Translations under genes and position numbers: made by a program
Assembly: GCA_963665185.2 (NCBI GenBank)
Contig: CAXXPO010000019.1
Span: 177,329 to 241,328, forward strand
Origin: G963665185 sp963665185
Lineage (GTDB): Bacteria; Desulfobacterota; Desulfovibrionia; Desulfovibrionales; Desulfovibrionaceae
Direction of reading: 5' to 3'
Length of the DNA stretch: 64,000 nt
Shown: piece after piece, positions 22,320-31,542 of the stretch
Numbering within the stretch: position 1 is the first letter of the stretch
How the letters are laid out: the number at the start of each line of letters is the position of its first letter
Notes under the pieces: generated by a model
Told to the model about the DNA's origin: nothing
The model's database searches: none
What the model saw: the letters and a program-made list of their open reading frames with translations, nothing else

Positions 22320-24286
22320 AAAGCCGGATCCGTCTGCGCGCCATAGCCCTGGGAATGATGGGCGGCCTGCTCATTTGCGCCGCAACTCCCTTCAACAATC
22401 TGTATCTGCGGGCCACCCTGCTGGGTGGAGGACACTTTCCCCTGGCCCCGTTCTTCGTCATTGCCTGGCTGACCGTGCTGGTGGGCATCATCGCCCGTAT
22501 CGGCAAACGCCCGGCCCTGTTCTCCGGCCTGGAGCTGCTGGTATCCTGGATTCTCATGGTGCTGGTCTCGGGCATTCCCTACACCGGACTCGTACGCACT
22601 TTCTTTACAAACCTGACCACGCCCATCTATTTCGACACTCCCGGAAACCGCTGGGCCGCACTTATCAAACCTTTTCTGCCCCAGGATCTGTACCCGGCAA
22701 GCACCGAAGCCGTGCAGCAACTTTACGACGGCGTACCCGGCGGCGTGTCCATGTCCACGGGGGAACTGTTGACGGCCATCCCCTGGCATGCCTGGGTCAC
22801 GCCCTTTATCTGGTGGGGCGCGTTCATCTTTCTGTGCTATTTCTGCATGCTCTGCCTGGTAAACATTTTCAGCCGCCAGTGGGTGGAAAACGAACGGATC
22901 AACTTTCCCCTGCTGGCCCTTCCCAAGGCCATGGAGGAATCCCTGGATGAAAACCAGTTGGGCGCATTTCTGACCAACCGCTACCTGCTCATGGGATTGC
23001 TCATCCCGGTCCTTTTGCATACCGTGAACGGGCTGAATGCCTTTTTCCCCCAGGTTCCGCAGTTGCCCACCCTGTTCCTGGCAGGCAAATACTTTTCCAA
23101 GTTCGGCCTGTTCTCCGGGTTTTACAAACTCAAAATCTACATCTATCCGGCCTTTATCGGGTTCGCCTTTGTGACTTCGCGCCAGATTTCCTTCAGCTTG
23201 TGGTTTTTCTACATCGGCGGCTGCCTGCTGGCCGGCCTGTTGGAGGTTGCCGGACTGAACATTCCACCCAGCGCACTGGGCGTGACCTTCGGCCCGACCT
23301 TGTCCGAAATCCCGGAAACCCAGATGATCGGGGCCTATCTGGTGTTTTTCCTATTCATTGTCTGGCTGGCCCGGCAGCATCTGGTGCGTGTGTTCAAAAG
23401 CGCCCTGTTCCTGTCCGAACCGGAGGAGGCGGCCTGGTTCTCGGTGCGGACATCGCTCTGGGGCTTTCTCATCGGCTTCGGCCTGCTGGTGCTGTGGTGT
23501 TCTCGTTTCGGCATGTCCATGCTCACGGCCGTTCTGCTCATGATCGCTTTTTTCCTCTTTTCCCTGGTAGCCAGCCGGGTCATCTGCCAGGGGGGAATTG
23601 CTTATTTCACCCTGACAACAGCCCCAATGGATTCCCTGCTGGCCATGTTCGGCTCCAAGGTCTTCAGCCCGGCAGGCCTACTGGTCTCCGCCGTAGCCCA
23701 AAAGGTCCTGTTTGTGGATTTCCGCGAATCCCTCATGCCCTCCCTGGTACACGGGGCCAAGGTAGGGGAGCGGGTGTCCAACCGCAGGCTCTACTTGGCG
23801 GGCATTGTCGGAGTCGTCGTCCTGGGAGTGCTGCTCAGCTTCACAGCCATGCTCATGCTCTGTTACAAGTACGGACTGCGCGAACTGGATCTGGACTGGG
23901 CAACGCGGACCACGCTCACCGTCTATGAAAACGTGGGGCGTCTGGCCGACGCCGCACCGTCCAACACGCATTGGGTCGGGACATTCTCTGCTATCGGCGG
24001 AGTTGTCATGCTGTTGCTGGTCTTCTGCTACCACCGTTTTTACTGGTGGCCCATCCATCCAATCGGCTACCTGGCGACATACTCCTCGGCCATGCGCATC
24101 CTGTGGTTTTCATTCTTTATCGGCTGGCTGGTGAACCAGCTTTCCCTGCGCTACGGGGGCGTCAATCTTTTCAAAAAAGTCCGCTTCTTCTTTTTCGGAC
24201 TGATTCTCGGCGATTTTCTCATGGGCGGCCTGTGGGCCCTCATCGGGCTCGAAACAGGCATAAGCTACATGGTGCTGCCGGACTAG
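22316..24286 (+). CDS. OPT-like multispanning transporter, first subunit
   Basis: 656 residues with about 14 predicted membrane segments. It starts inside the stop of the giant permease (ATGA). It resembles proteins annotated DUF6785/DUF6784, which I believe are related to the oligopeptide transporter (OPT) superfamily. Supporting features are the long hydrophobic segments and ERINFPLLALPKAMEES between TM segments. The substrate is not known; peptides are a guess from the superfamily. Coupling to the ABC genes suggests that one system exports or releases what this one moves. Confidence 0.62.
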   Translation: MKSRIRLRAIALGMMGGLLICAATPFNNLYLRATLLGGGHFPLAPFFVIAWLTVLVGIIARIGKRPALFSGLELLVSWILMVLVSGIPYTGLVRTFFTNLTTPIYFDTPGNRWAALIKPFLPQDLYPASTEAVQQLYDGVPGGVSMSTGELLTAIPWHAWVTPFIWWGAFIFLCYFCMLCLVNIFSRQWVENERINFPLLALPKAMEESLDENQLGAFLTNRYLLMGLLIPVLLHTVNGLNAFFPQVPQLPTLFLAGKYFSKFGLFSGFYKLKIYIYPAFIGFAFVTSRQISFSLWFFYIGGCLLAGLLEVAGLNIPPSALGVTFGPTLSEIPETQMIGAYLVFFLFIVWLARQHLVRVFKSALFLSEPEEAAWFSVRTSLWGFLIGFGLLVLWCSRFGMSMLTAVLLMIAFFLFSLVASRVICQGGIAYFTLTTAPMDSLLAMFGSKVFSPAGLLVSAVAQKVLFVDFRESLMPSLVHGAKVGERVSNRRLYLAGIVGVVVLGVLLSFTAMLMLCYKYGLRELDLDWATRTTLTVYENVGRLADAAPSNTHWVGTFSAIGGVVMLLLVFCYHRFYWWPIHPIGYLATYSSAMRILWFSFFIGWLVNQLSLRYGGVNLFKKVRFFFFGLILGDFLMGGLWALIGLETGISYMVLPD

Positions 24287-24327
24287 TCTGCGGCTTCGCA
24301 GCTTCCACAGCATTACGGACAACACGC

Positions 24328-26289
24328 ATGCACAACGATAAAGAGCTTCAAGAGTATCGGGACCTTCTTCCGCCGCCAGACCATTTTGAAGAGGGGTTTG
24401 ACTGGAAAACCCTGGTGGGTGCAGTCTTCATCGGCTTCCTGATGATGCCGGGGTCCATGTACCTGCAACTGGTGGTCGGGCAGGGAATCGGCCCGGCCGC
24501 CCGCTGGGTGACCATCATTCTGTTCGCTGAAATCGCCAAGCGTTCCTACACCCACCTCAAGCAACAGGAAATCTTCCTGCTCTACTACATGGCGGGCGCG
24601 GCCCTGGCATCGCCGTTTCAGGGACTGCTATGGCAACAATACCTTGTCCAGTCCGACGCAGCCCGCATGCTCGGCCTGGCCGAACACATCCCCACCTGGA
24701 TTGCGCCCGGGCTGGACAGCGAATCCTTCATTGACCGGACTTTTTTTCATTCCGATTGGCTCATCCCCGTCACGCTCCTGTTCGGAGCGCAACTCATTCA
24801 GCGCATCGACCAGTTCGGGCTGGGTTACGCCATGTACCGTATCACCTCGGACGTGGAAAAACTGCCCTTTCCCATGGCCCCGGTGGCCGCCCTGGGAACC
24901 ATGGCCCTGGCCGAATCCACGGAAGACAAGGAAAACAGTTGGAAATGGCGTGTATTCTCCATCGGAGGGGTGATCGGCCTGGCCTTTGGCGCCATCTACG
25001 TGCTTCTGCCTGCGGTCAGCGGGCTTATCCTCTCGCAACCCGTACGGCTGATTCCCATTCCCTGGATCGAACTCACGCCCTACACCGAAGACATTCTTCC
25101 GGCCGTGGCAACCGGCATCCAGCTTGATCTCGGCCTGCTTTTCCTGGGCATGGTGCTGCCCTTCTGGGCCGTCATCGGCGGGATTCTCGGAGTGGTCATC
25201 ACCTTCATCGCCAACCCCGTTCTTTATGGAAACGGCCTGCTCTCGCGCTGGCATCCGGGCATGCGCACCGTGGAAACAATTTTTGCCAACAACTTCGACT
25301 TTTACATGAGTTTTTCCATAGGTCTGGGCCTTTCCATCGGCGCCATCGGCATCTGGTACGTGGTCAAGTCGTTCCGAGGCGGAGCCGGTGTGGAACGGGC
25401 CAGCTGGAAAGAACTCATCCACGGCAGACCGGAACGCGGCGACATCAACTTCTGGCTTTCCATCGGCATCTATCTCTTTTCCACCACAGCCTACACCGGA
25501 CTGTGCCTGCTGCTGGTTCCCAACTTTCCCTGGCTGTTCTTCGTGCTCTACGGGTTCATCTATACTCCGGTCATCTCCTACATCACGGCACGCATGGAAG
25601 GCATTGCCGGGCAAACCGTCAACCTGCCCATGGTTCGCGAGGCCAGCTTCATAGCCGGTGCAAAATACTTCGGCTACAGCGGCATTGAAATCTGGTACGC
25701 CCCCATTCCCATCCACAACTATGGAGAAGCCACAGTGCAATTCCGGCAGATTGAACTTACCGGAACCTCGCTACGCGGCATCATCAAGGCGGAAATAGTG
25801 GCTTGGCCCATCGTCTTCATATCCAGCCTGCTCTTTTCCCAATTCCTGTGGCGGCTGGCTCCGATTCCTTCGGCCAACTATCCGTATGCCCAGGAAGTGT
25901 GGCATTTGCAGGCCCTGAACCAGCTTCTGCTGCAAACCTCCACCCTGGAAGGCAATTCCGCGTTCTTCCAGGCGCTCGACCCGCTCATCGTGGGGTCGGC
26001 CATGGGCCTGGGGCTGCTGCTCTACATGGTGCTCAACCTGTTCGGACTTCCCATCCTGCTCATTTACGGGCTGGTGCGCGGGCTGGGCCAGACCACGCCG
26101 CACGGCCATTTTCTGGAACTCTTCGGCGCCCTTCTGGGCCGATTCTACTTTCTCAAACGGTATGGAAAACAATGGCGGCAATACGCGCCGGTTCTCCTGG
26201 CCGGTTTTTCCTGCGGCATGGGGTTGACCGGCATGTTCGCCATGGGCTGCACCCTGATCATGAAATCGCTGGGCAAGCTGGCCTACTGA
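24328..26289 (+). CDS. OPT-like multispanning transporter, second subunit
   Basis: 653 residues from the ATG at 24328; the frame is open further upstream, but that part overlaps the previous gene. After a short cytosolic N terminus it has GSMYLQLVVGQGIGPAARWV and then FAEIAKRS, close to the characteristic OPT family motif. About 14 membrane segments follow. It shares only distant similarity with the upstream gene, so the two may form a heterodimer. Function is inferred from fold only. Confidence 0.65.
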   Translation: MHNDKELQEYRDLLPPPDHFEEGFDWKTLVGAVFIGFLMMPGSMYLQLVVGQGIGPAARWVTIILFAEIAKRSYTHLKQQEIFLLYYMAGAALASPFQGLLWQQYLVQSDAARMLGLAEHIPTWIAPGLDSESFIDRTFFHSDWLIPVTLLFGAQLIQRIDQFGLGYAMYRITSDVEKLPFPMAPVAALGTMALAESTEDKENSWKWRVFSIGGVIGLAFGAIYVLLPAVSGLILSQPVRLIPIPWIELTPYTEDILPAVATGIQLDLGLLFLGMVLPFWAVIGGILGVVITFIANPVLYGNGLLSRWHPGMRTVETIFANNFDFYMSFSIGLGLSIGAIGIWYVVKSFRGGAGVERASWKELIHGRPERGDINFWLSIGIYLFSTTAYTGLCLLLVPNFPWLFFVLYGFIYTPVISYITARMEGIAGQTVNLPMVREASFIAGAKYFGYSGIEIWYAPIPIHNYGEATVQFRQIELTGTSLRGIIKAEIVAWPIVFISSLLFSQFLWRLAPIPSANYPYAQEVWHLQALNQLLLQTSTLEGNSAFFQALDPLIVGSAMGLGLLLYMVLNLFGLPILLIYGLVRGLGQTTPHGHFLELFGALLGRFYFLKRYGKQWRQYAPVLLAGFSCGMGLTGMFAMGCTLIMKSLGKLAY

Positions 26290-26293
26290 ACTG

Positions 26294-27241
26294 ATGACAG
26301 CGTCCGATAGCCGAAACACTTCCGGCACGTCCGGCTTCAAAGCTCCGCGGGAGATCATCCTGGCCTTCAACGGCCTGCGCCTGCCCATGCCTCATGACTG
26401 GGACATCGTCTCCATGGGCAAACGTTATCTGTGCCTTGGGCCGGACATGCATCCCGCTCTGGAACTCAAATGGGAACCCATTAGCGGTTCCTTTTCCATG
26501 AAAAAACACATGAAGCGGGTCATGCGCACATACGGCCGCGGCAGCAAAGTGACATTTCACGGCCCTCCCCGAAATGGCGACGGCACAGATGCCGGCATTG
26601 TCTTTTTCGACTGGAGTGTGGGGGAAGCGCACGGCGAGGGAGGAATCCTCTTTGACACGGACAGCAGCGCGGCTCTGGTCTTTCAGTGCAACGCTCCGTT
26701 CAGCCTGGACAGCCCGGAAGCCAAGGCGATATTCGACGGGCTTCATCTGCAGCACAATCCGATACGGCAGTGGCGCATCTACGACATCCAGGCCGACCTG
26801 CCAGACTGGTTGTCCCTAGATACGTTCTCCTTCGCGCCGGGTCTGTTCCGTCTGGATTTCACCGGCCCCCAAAATCTGAAATTCCATCTTCTCCGGCTGG
26901 GGCCGGCCAGCATGATTCTGGAGCATACCGACCTGTCGGACTGGGCGGGGAATTTTTTTGCCACACTGCATCCGCAGCATGGGATTCAATTGACGTCTCC
27001 CAGGTTCGGCGATGAAAACGGTGTCATCAGCCTGGACCTGTCAGGAAAAACGCCCCTTGCCGAACGCATCGTTCCCTGGCGCAGAACGCACGGAATATTT
27101 CTGGCACGCCACGAGGACGAAACCAACCGCATCCTTGCCTTGGCCGCCAGTGCCCGCCGCCCTCTGGACATGCAGCCGCTAAAAGATATATTCGCACGCT
27201 ATGTCGCTATTCCGCAAAACAAAGACACGTCCGGCCATTGA
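26294..27241 (+). CDS. Unknown protein of the OPT/ABC operon
   Basis: 315 residues, starting 4 bp after the second OPT-like gene. No signal peptide or membrane segment is apparent, so it is probably cytoplasmic. It has LRLPMPHDWDIVSMGKRYLC near the N terminus and a mixed alpha/beta composition throughout. I do not recognise the family. Its 3' end overlaps the PqqD-like gene by 41 bp in another frame, so the two are likely translated together. Confidence 0.6.
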   Translation: MTASDSRNTSGTSGFKAPREIILAFNGLRLPMPHDWDIVSMGKRYLCLGPDMHPALELKWEPISGSFSMKKHMKRVMRTYGRGSKVTFHGPPRNGDGTDAGIVFFDWSVGEAHGEGGILFDTDSSAALVFQCNAPFSLDSPEAKAIFDGLHLQHNPIRQWRIYDIQADLPDWLSLDTFSFAPGLFRLDFTGPQNLKFHLLRLGPASMILEHTDLSDWAGNFFATLHPQHGIQLTSPRFGDENGVISLDLSGKTPLAERIVPWRRTHGIFLARHEDETNRILALAASARRPLDMQPLKDIFARYVAIPQNKDTSGH

Positions 27242-27599
27242 CCGCAAACAGGCCTTGTCCGCCGTGCCCGTCCGCAATCCGTTGGTGGGTGAACTCGGGG
27301 GAACTGCCGATGGGCAAGGGCTTCTTCTGCGTTTTCCCGCACAGGTTCATCCGTTCTTTGCCCGATGGGCGCAAAAACTTGGTGCATGGGACGGAAACCC
27401 GGTATTCCGCAAACTGCAATTGGACAGCATGGGGACGCGCTCCTGGCAGTGGATAGACGGCAAGCGCAACGTGCGGGAACTCTGCGCTCTTCTGGCCGAA
27501 TCCTACGACATCCTGCCGCGAGAGGCAGAGGTTTCCATGACCGCATTCCTGCGCGAATTGGGGCGGCGCAACATCATCGCCATGCGCGAGGGAAAATAA
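27201..27599 (+). CDS. PqqD-like small protein (possible peptide-binding RRE domain)
   Basis: 132 residues. The C-terminal 75 residues have PqqD features: QLDSMGTRSWQWIDGKRNV, then ELCALLAESYDI, then MTAFLRELGRRNIIA, the winged-helix shape of RiPP recognition elements. PqqD proteins bind precursor peptides for modification. No radical SAM or other modifying enzyme is present here, so its partner may be a peptide handled by the transporters. Last gene of the operon; a convergent gene follows. Confidence 0.65.
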   Translation: MSLFRKTKTRPAIDRKQALSAVPVRNPLVGELGGTADGQGLLLRFPAQVHPFFARWAQKLGAWDGNPVFRKLQLDSMGTRSWQWIDGKRNVRELCALLAESYDILPREAEVSMTAFLRELGRRNIIAMREGK

Positions 27600-27666
27600 G
27601 AAAAAGCGGCTGAAGCCAAGACGAGCATTGACAGTCCGGCTTTTCCCAACCTCTTCCGTCTTCCTT

Positions 27667-28086
27667 CTACTTCACGTACTCATCCAGGCTTATTTCCTTG
27701 GACATGGGACTCTGCCAAAAGGCCACGCCCCAGATAACCGCAGCCGTGGCATGCAGGTCGTCGAAACGCTCCATTTTGCGCTGAAGCGACGGCCAGCTCG
27801 CACCGTGTTTGGTATGAAGGTGCTCTTCCTTACAGGCTTCCGTCATGCGCAGCTGGAAATAATCGAGCCTGCAATGTTCGGGCGTCAGCTTGGCGATCTT
27901 CCGGTAGGCTTCCACAACGGTCTTAAGTTCCGCAATGCCGAACTCGTTTTTGATGTCGCGCAAACACCTGTCCAAAGCATCAAGCATCCAGGGCAACAAG
28001 AATTCCGCCCCCGCGCTTTTGGTGCGGAACAGCGATTTCATCCTTTTTTCATATTCCGATGTGATTCGTGCGGCGACTTGCGGCAT
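27667..28086 (-). CDS. Unknown small protein
   Basis: 139 residues, largely helical and charged, without signal peptide or membrane segment. Motifs such as LPWMLDALDRCLRDIKNEFG and TPEHCRLDYFQLRMTEACKE are not ones I can assign. It converges on the PqqD-like gene. Codon use matches its neighbours, so it looks like a real gene. Confidence 0.6.
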   Translation of the reverse strand: MPQVAARITSEYEKRMKSLFRTKSAGAEFLLPWMLDALDRCLRDIKNEFGIAELKTVVEAYRKIAKLTPEHCRLDYFQLRMTEACKEEHLHTKHGASWPSLQRKMERFDDLHATAAVIWGVAFWQSPMSKEISLDEYVK

Positions 28087-28393
28087 TCCCCCCTCCGCGT
28101 CAGAGTCAGATTATAAAAGCCCGCAGCAATGATTTCACTGCCTTTTCCACAAATTCCATCATGCCATAGCAAATACAAATTCTAGACTTTTTTTCATACA
28201 CTCTTTCCAAGTGCAAGTACACCGGGGGAGCACATCCTTTCTTGGCACAACATCCCTTTTACAGATGAAGGTGCCCACCACGCATGCGTGGTGGGCACCT
28301 TCATCTGTAAAAATATCAGGAGATGACCGAGAGAACGATACTCTCCCAGCCACCGGAGCTCCGAACATTCTTGTCTTGTCTCCCCCCGCGGCT
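28087..28393. other. Gene-free region with a long palindrome
   Basis: About 300 bases between hldE and the small unknown gene, both on the minus strand. It is dominated by the palindrome at 28257-28312; the rest shows nothing recognisable. Apparent open frames on the two strands share the same peptide only because of the palindrome. Confidence 0.6.
28257..28312. repeat. 56-bp perfect palindrome
   Basis: Two 28-bp arms with no loop, centred on GCATGC at 28284/28285; the arms read TTTTACAGATGAAGGTGCCC and onward. It could extrude as a cruciform or form a very stable RNA hairpin on either strand. No U tract follows on either side, so it is not a standard terminator. It lies about 80 bp past the hldE stop. 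Confidence 0.9.
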
Positions 28394-29860
28394 CTACCTC
28401 TTCGTGCGCTGCAGCCGGTCTATCAAACTGGACGTGCTCTTGCCATCCAACAGCGGAACAATTTCGACCCGGCCGCCCCACTGGGTTACGAGATCATGCC
28501 CAACCACGGTCTCCACTGTGTAGTCTCCGCCTTTGACCAGGATATCGGGCTTGAGCGCGGAGATGAGCTCCAAGGGGGTGTCTTCTGCAAAAACGACCAC
28601 CAAGTCCACACATTCCAGGGCTGCCATTAGAGAAAGCCGCTCCCCTTCCGGAATAATGGGCCTGCTCTCCCCTTTGAGGCGGCGTACGGAGGAGTCCGAG
28701 TTAACGCCGACGACCAGCCGTTTTCCCCGCATGGCGGCTTCGTGCAGAATTTTCACATGGCCCACGTGCATGAGGTCGAAGCAACCGTTGGTGAATACCA
28801 CGGTTTCGCCATCCGCCCGCCAACAGGCGACCATGTCCGCCGCATCCTGCCGGGTGCGGATTTTATGGCCCGTGCCGGATTCGCGTTTGCGTAGAGCGGC
28901 TTCCAGCTCTGCCCGGTAAATAGGTTTGGTTCCAAGCTTGCCCACCACGATACCGGCGGCAAAATTGGCCATACGGGCGGCATCGGGCATCGACATGCCG
29001 GCACACAGGCAGGCGGCCAAAGTGGCGATGACCGTATCTCCGGCTCCGGAAACGTCAAAGACCTCCTGCGCCTGGGTTGGCACATGCAGGGCGTCCTGAC
29101 CTCGCTGAAAAAGCGACAGCCCGCGAGGGCCGCGCGTCACCAGAAGGCTTTCCAGGCTGAATGCGGCTATGGCCGTATTGGCTCGTCCGGCAAGATCGAT
29201 ATCATTGTCCGGAGCGAAACTGGCCACCTGAAGAAATTCACTCGTATTGGGCGTGATGCAGGTGGCCTTGCTGTAACGTTCCCAGTCCGCGCCCTTGGGG
29301 TCTACCAGCACGGGAATGTTGTTGTCCCGACAATGATCAATGACCTTGTTGGAAAAATCGCGGAAAAACACCCCCTTGCCATAGTCGGAAATGACCACCG
29401 CTCCCGCTCCCCGGGCCGCATCGACAAACGTGTCCCAAAGCGCCTGGAGCTGTTCTTCGTCGGGACCGAAATGCACCTCTTCATCCAGACGCATCAGCTG
29501 CTGCCCACGAGACATGACCCTGGTTTTGCACGTTGTTGGTCGTCCCTCCACAGCCACAAACCGGCAGTCGATGTCGCTTTCCGCGCACTGCCGCTTCAGC
29601 TGGTCGGCCGCGCCGTCCCGGCCACACAAACCGATAACGGTGGACTGGCACCCCAACCCGGCCAGATTCGCGGCCACATTGCAGGCCCCACCAAGCGCAA
29701 AGCTCCTCCGGGTCACGCGAACGACGGGAACCGGTGCTTCGGGGGAAACCCGTTCCACATCGCCCCACACATATTCATCCAGCATCAGGTCACCAACCAC
29801 AACCGCCCGGCAACGGGAAAACTGAGGGAGATCAGACTTCGGAATCTGGCATTCGGTCAT
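28394..29860 (-). CDS. hldE: Bifunctional heptose-7-phosphate kinase / heptose-1-phosphate adenylyltransferase
   Basis: 488 residues, as in E. coli HldE (477). The N-terminal half is a PfkB/ribokinase-type kinase (VVGDLMLDEYVWGDV, GGACNVAANLAGLG, DVSGAGDTVIATLA). The C-terminal half is a nucleotidyltransferase with FTNGCFDLMHVGHV (HxGH motif) and the matching SSVRRLKG. It makes ADP-heptose for the lipopolysaccharide inner core. Single gene, with a promoter and overlapping dyad about 40-75 bp upstream. Confidence 0.95.
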   Translation of the reverse strand: MTECQIPKSDLPQFSRCRAVVVGDLMLDEYVWGDVERVSPEAPVPVVRVTRRSFALGGACNVAANLAGLGCQSTVIGLCGRDGAADQLKRQCAESDIDCRFVAVEGRPTTCKTRVMSRGQQLMRLDEEVHFGPDEEQLQALWDTFVDAARGAGAVVISDYGKGVFFRDFSNKVIDHCRDNNIPVLVDPKGADWERYSKATCITPNTSEFLQVASFAPDNDIDLAGRANTAIAAFSLESLLVTRGPRGLSLFQRGQDALHVPTQAQEVFDVSGAGDTVIATLAACLCAGMSMPDAARMANFAAGIVVGKLGTKPIYRAELEAALRKRESGTGHKIRTRQDAADMVACWRADGETVVFTNGCFDLMHVGHVKILHEAAMRGKRLVVGVNSDSSVRRLKGESRPIIPEGERLSLMAALECVDLVVVFAEDTPLELISALKPDILVKGGDYTVETVVGHDLVTQWGGRVEIVPLLDGKSTSSLIDRLQRTKR

Positions 29861-29893
29861 TTTTTCCTCTTTATTAATGAACCATATTCTCTG

Positions 29894-29936
29894 TATGTAC
29901 GTATTTTCCGTGTCCGGTTCAACGGTATTGAACCGG
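29894..29936 (-). promoter_or_regulatory. hldE promoter overlapped by an inverted repeat
   Basis: On the minus strand the -35 is TTGAAC (29922-29917), the spacer 17 bp and the -10 TACATA (29899-29894). A dyad at 29914-29936 (CCGGTTCAA, five bases, TTGAACCGG) covers the -35 box, the geometry of a repressor operator. The regulator is unknown. Confidence 0.45.
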
Positions 29937-30116
29937 CTTCATTCAAGCGGTTTATGCCTGAATCAGCTCCCGCTTTCAAGAAACCCTCGCCATGTCGGGA
30001 ACAGGAAAACAAGAATCACCCTGTTTCATAAAAAAAATCTGGCACTCGCTCCACGCAATAGATAAGACGGTTGTATGGAATGGTTTCATACGATGACTCA
30101 CAAATAGGAGAAAAAA

Positions 30117-30746
30117 ATGAACTACGTGGAAGTCGTCCGTAAACGCCGGGCTGTTAACTTTTTCGATCCCGACAAATCCGTATCCCCGGAACTGCTGCGG
30201 CAGGTCGTGGAACTTGCAGCCATGGCGCCGTCCGGTTTCAACCTTCAGCCCTGGAGCTTGATGGTCCTGCGTGATCATGAGGAAAAAATGCGCCTGCGCA
30301 AACTGGCCTGGGACCAACCCAAGGTCAGCGAAGCTCCTGTTGTCTGCATTCTTCTGGCCGATATGAACGGCTGGCAGGAAGGAAATCACTGGCTTGAAAG
30401 GAACTTTGAAGAAATGAAGGCCGCAGGAAGCATGAATGATGCGCAGCGGGAGTGGTTTCTCAATGCCTGCAACGGATTGTATGGAAAAAACAGGGAAACG
30501 GCTCTCGCCTTTGCCGTGAAGAATGCCGGATTATTCGGCATGGCGTTGATGTACTCCGCGGTAAGCCTGGGGCTGGACTGCCATCCCATGGACGGATTCG
30601 ATCATGACGGAGTGAAAAAGGCGTTCAACATCCCGGACCAATATTGGGTTCCCATGTTGCTCGCCCTTGGGTATTTCGACACAACCAAGGAATTGCAACC
30701 GCCAAGGTGGCGCAAATCATACGAGGAGCTGATCGTGAAATTCTGA
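30117..30746 (+). CDS. Nitroreductase family protein
   Basis: 209 residues. The N terminus MNYVEVVRKRRAVNFFDP and MAPSGFNLQPWSLMVL are the FMN-binding signature of the NfsB/NOX superfamily. It carries the family's C-terminal GYFDTTKELQPPRW. Such flavoproteins reduce nitroaromatics or quinones with NAD(P)H, but the physiological substrate cannot be predicted. Preceded by AGGAG at good spacing; convergent with mntP. Confidence 0.88.
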   Translation: MNYVEVVRKRRAVNFFDPDKSVSPELLRQVVELAAMAPSGFNLQPWSLMVLRDHEEKMRLRKLAWDQPKVSEAPVVCILLADMNGWQEGNHWLERNFEEMKAAGSMNDAQREWFLNACNGLYGKNRETALAFAVKNAGLFGMALMYSAVSLGLDCHPMDGFDHDGVKKAFNIPDQYWVPMLLALGYFDTTKELQPPRWRKSYEELIVKF

Positions 30747-30770
30747 ATGTCACTTCGGGAAATCCCGAGC

Positions 30771-31343
30771 TCAGAAAACGCCATGTTCCACCAGAATTTT
30801 TACGCCAATGCAAAGCAGCACCACGCCGCCCAAGGCTTCGGCCCAATTTCCAAGGCGGGTGGCCTTGCCCAGCAGATGACCGGCCCGGATGCCTGCGGCG
30901 GAAAAAAAGAAACACGTAACCCCGATAACCAATGCGGGCATCCAGATTTCCACGCCCAAGACGGAAAGGGAAAGGCCCACGGCCAATGCATCGATGCTTG
31001 TGGCAATGGAAAGCATGATAAGTGTCATGCCGCGGGTGGGGTCTTTACGTTCGGTGCTGCATTCTTCCCCGTGCTTGAAGGATTCCCTAAGCATGTTCAC
31101 GCCCACCCAGGCCAACAGGGCAAAAGCCACCCAATGGTCGTAATTTTCAATGGTGGAACGAAACGTCAGCCCGGCGAACCAGCCGATGACCGGCATCAAC
31201 GCCTGAAACAGCCCGAAATGCCAAGCCATGCGAAAAGTCTGACGATTCGACACACAGGGCAAACATGCTCCTGTTCCTAAGGAAACAGCCAGGGCGTCCA
31301 TGGCCAGGGCGACAGACACGATGAAAAGTTCCGGAAAAGTCAT
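30771..31343 (-). CDS. mntP: Manganese efflux pump MntP
   Basis: 190 residues, six membrane segments arranged as two repeats, each with the acidic DALAV motif (ALAMDALAVSLGTG near residue 13 and SIDALAVGLSLSV near 115). This matches the MntP family, which exports Mn(II). No yybP-ykoY riboswitch was recognised in the short leader. selC lies just upstream on the same strand. Confidence 0.93.
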   Translation of the reverse strand: MTFPELFIVSVALAMDALAVSLGTGACLPCVSNRQTFRMAWHFGLFQALMPVIGWFAGLTFRSTIENYDHWVAFALLAWVGVNMLRESFKHGEECSTERKDPTRGMTLIMLSIATSIDALAVGLSLSVLGVEIWMPALVIGVTCFFFSAAGIRAGHLLGKATRLGNWAEALGGVVLLCIGVKILVEHGVF

Positions 31344-31448
31344 TGAAGGCTCTGCTGTTTGATTTTGATTCTCAGTATTACCAGGAGGACTTGAACTGCC
31401 TGAAAATATTCGCTATCCGGGCATTGGTCACTCGGGCACTGCACATCA

Positions 31449-31542
31449 TGGCGGAAGCGTATAGGAGTCGAACCTACCGACGACCTCTCGGCCGCCCAAT
31501 GGATTTGAAGTCCACGTCCCGCACCGGCGAGAAAACGCTTCC
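31449..31542 (-). tRNA. selC: Selenocysteine tRNA (anticodon TCA)
   Basis: A 94-nt tRNA with encoded CCA. The eight-base acceptor stem GGAAGCGT pairs with ACGCTTCC. The anticodon loop GGACTTCAAATCC gives TCA, and the T loop is GGTTCGACTCC, with a long variable arm. These match bacterial tRNA-Sec. Its presence implies UGA-coded selenoproteins elsewhere in the genome, for example formate dehydrogenase. Confidence 0.95.

Noticed and set aside
28194..28630. Open frames on both strands sharing the peptide MKVPTTHAWWAPSSVK
   Set aside because: The shared peptide is produced by the 56-bp palindrome read from both sides, and the frames run into hldE.
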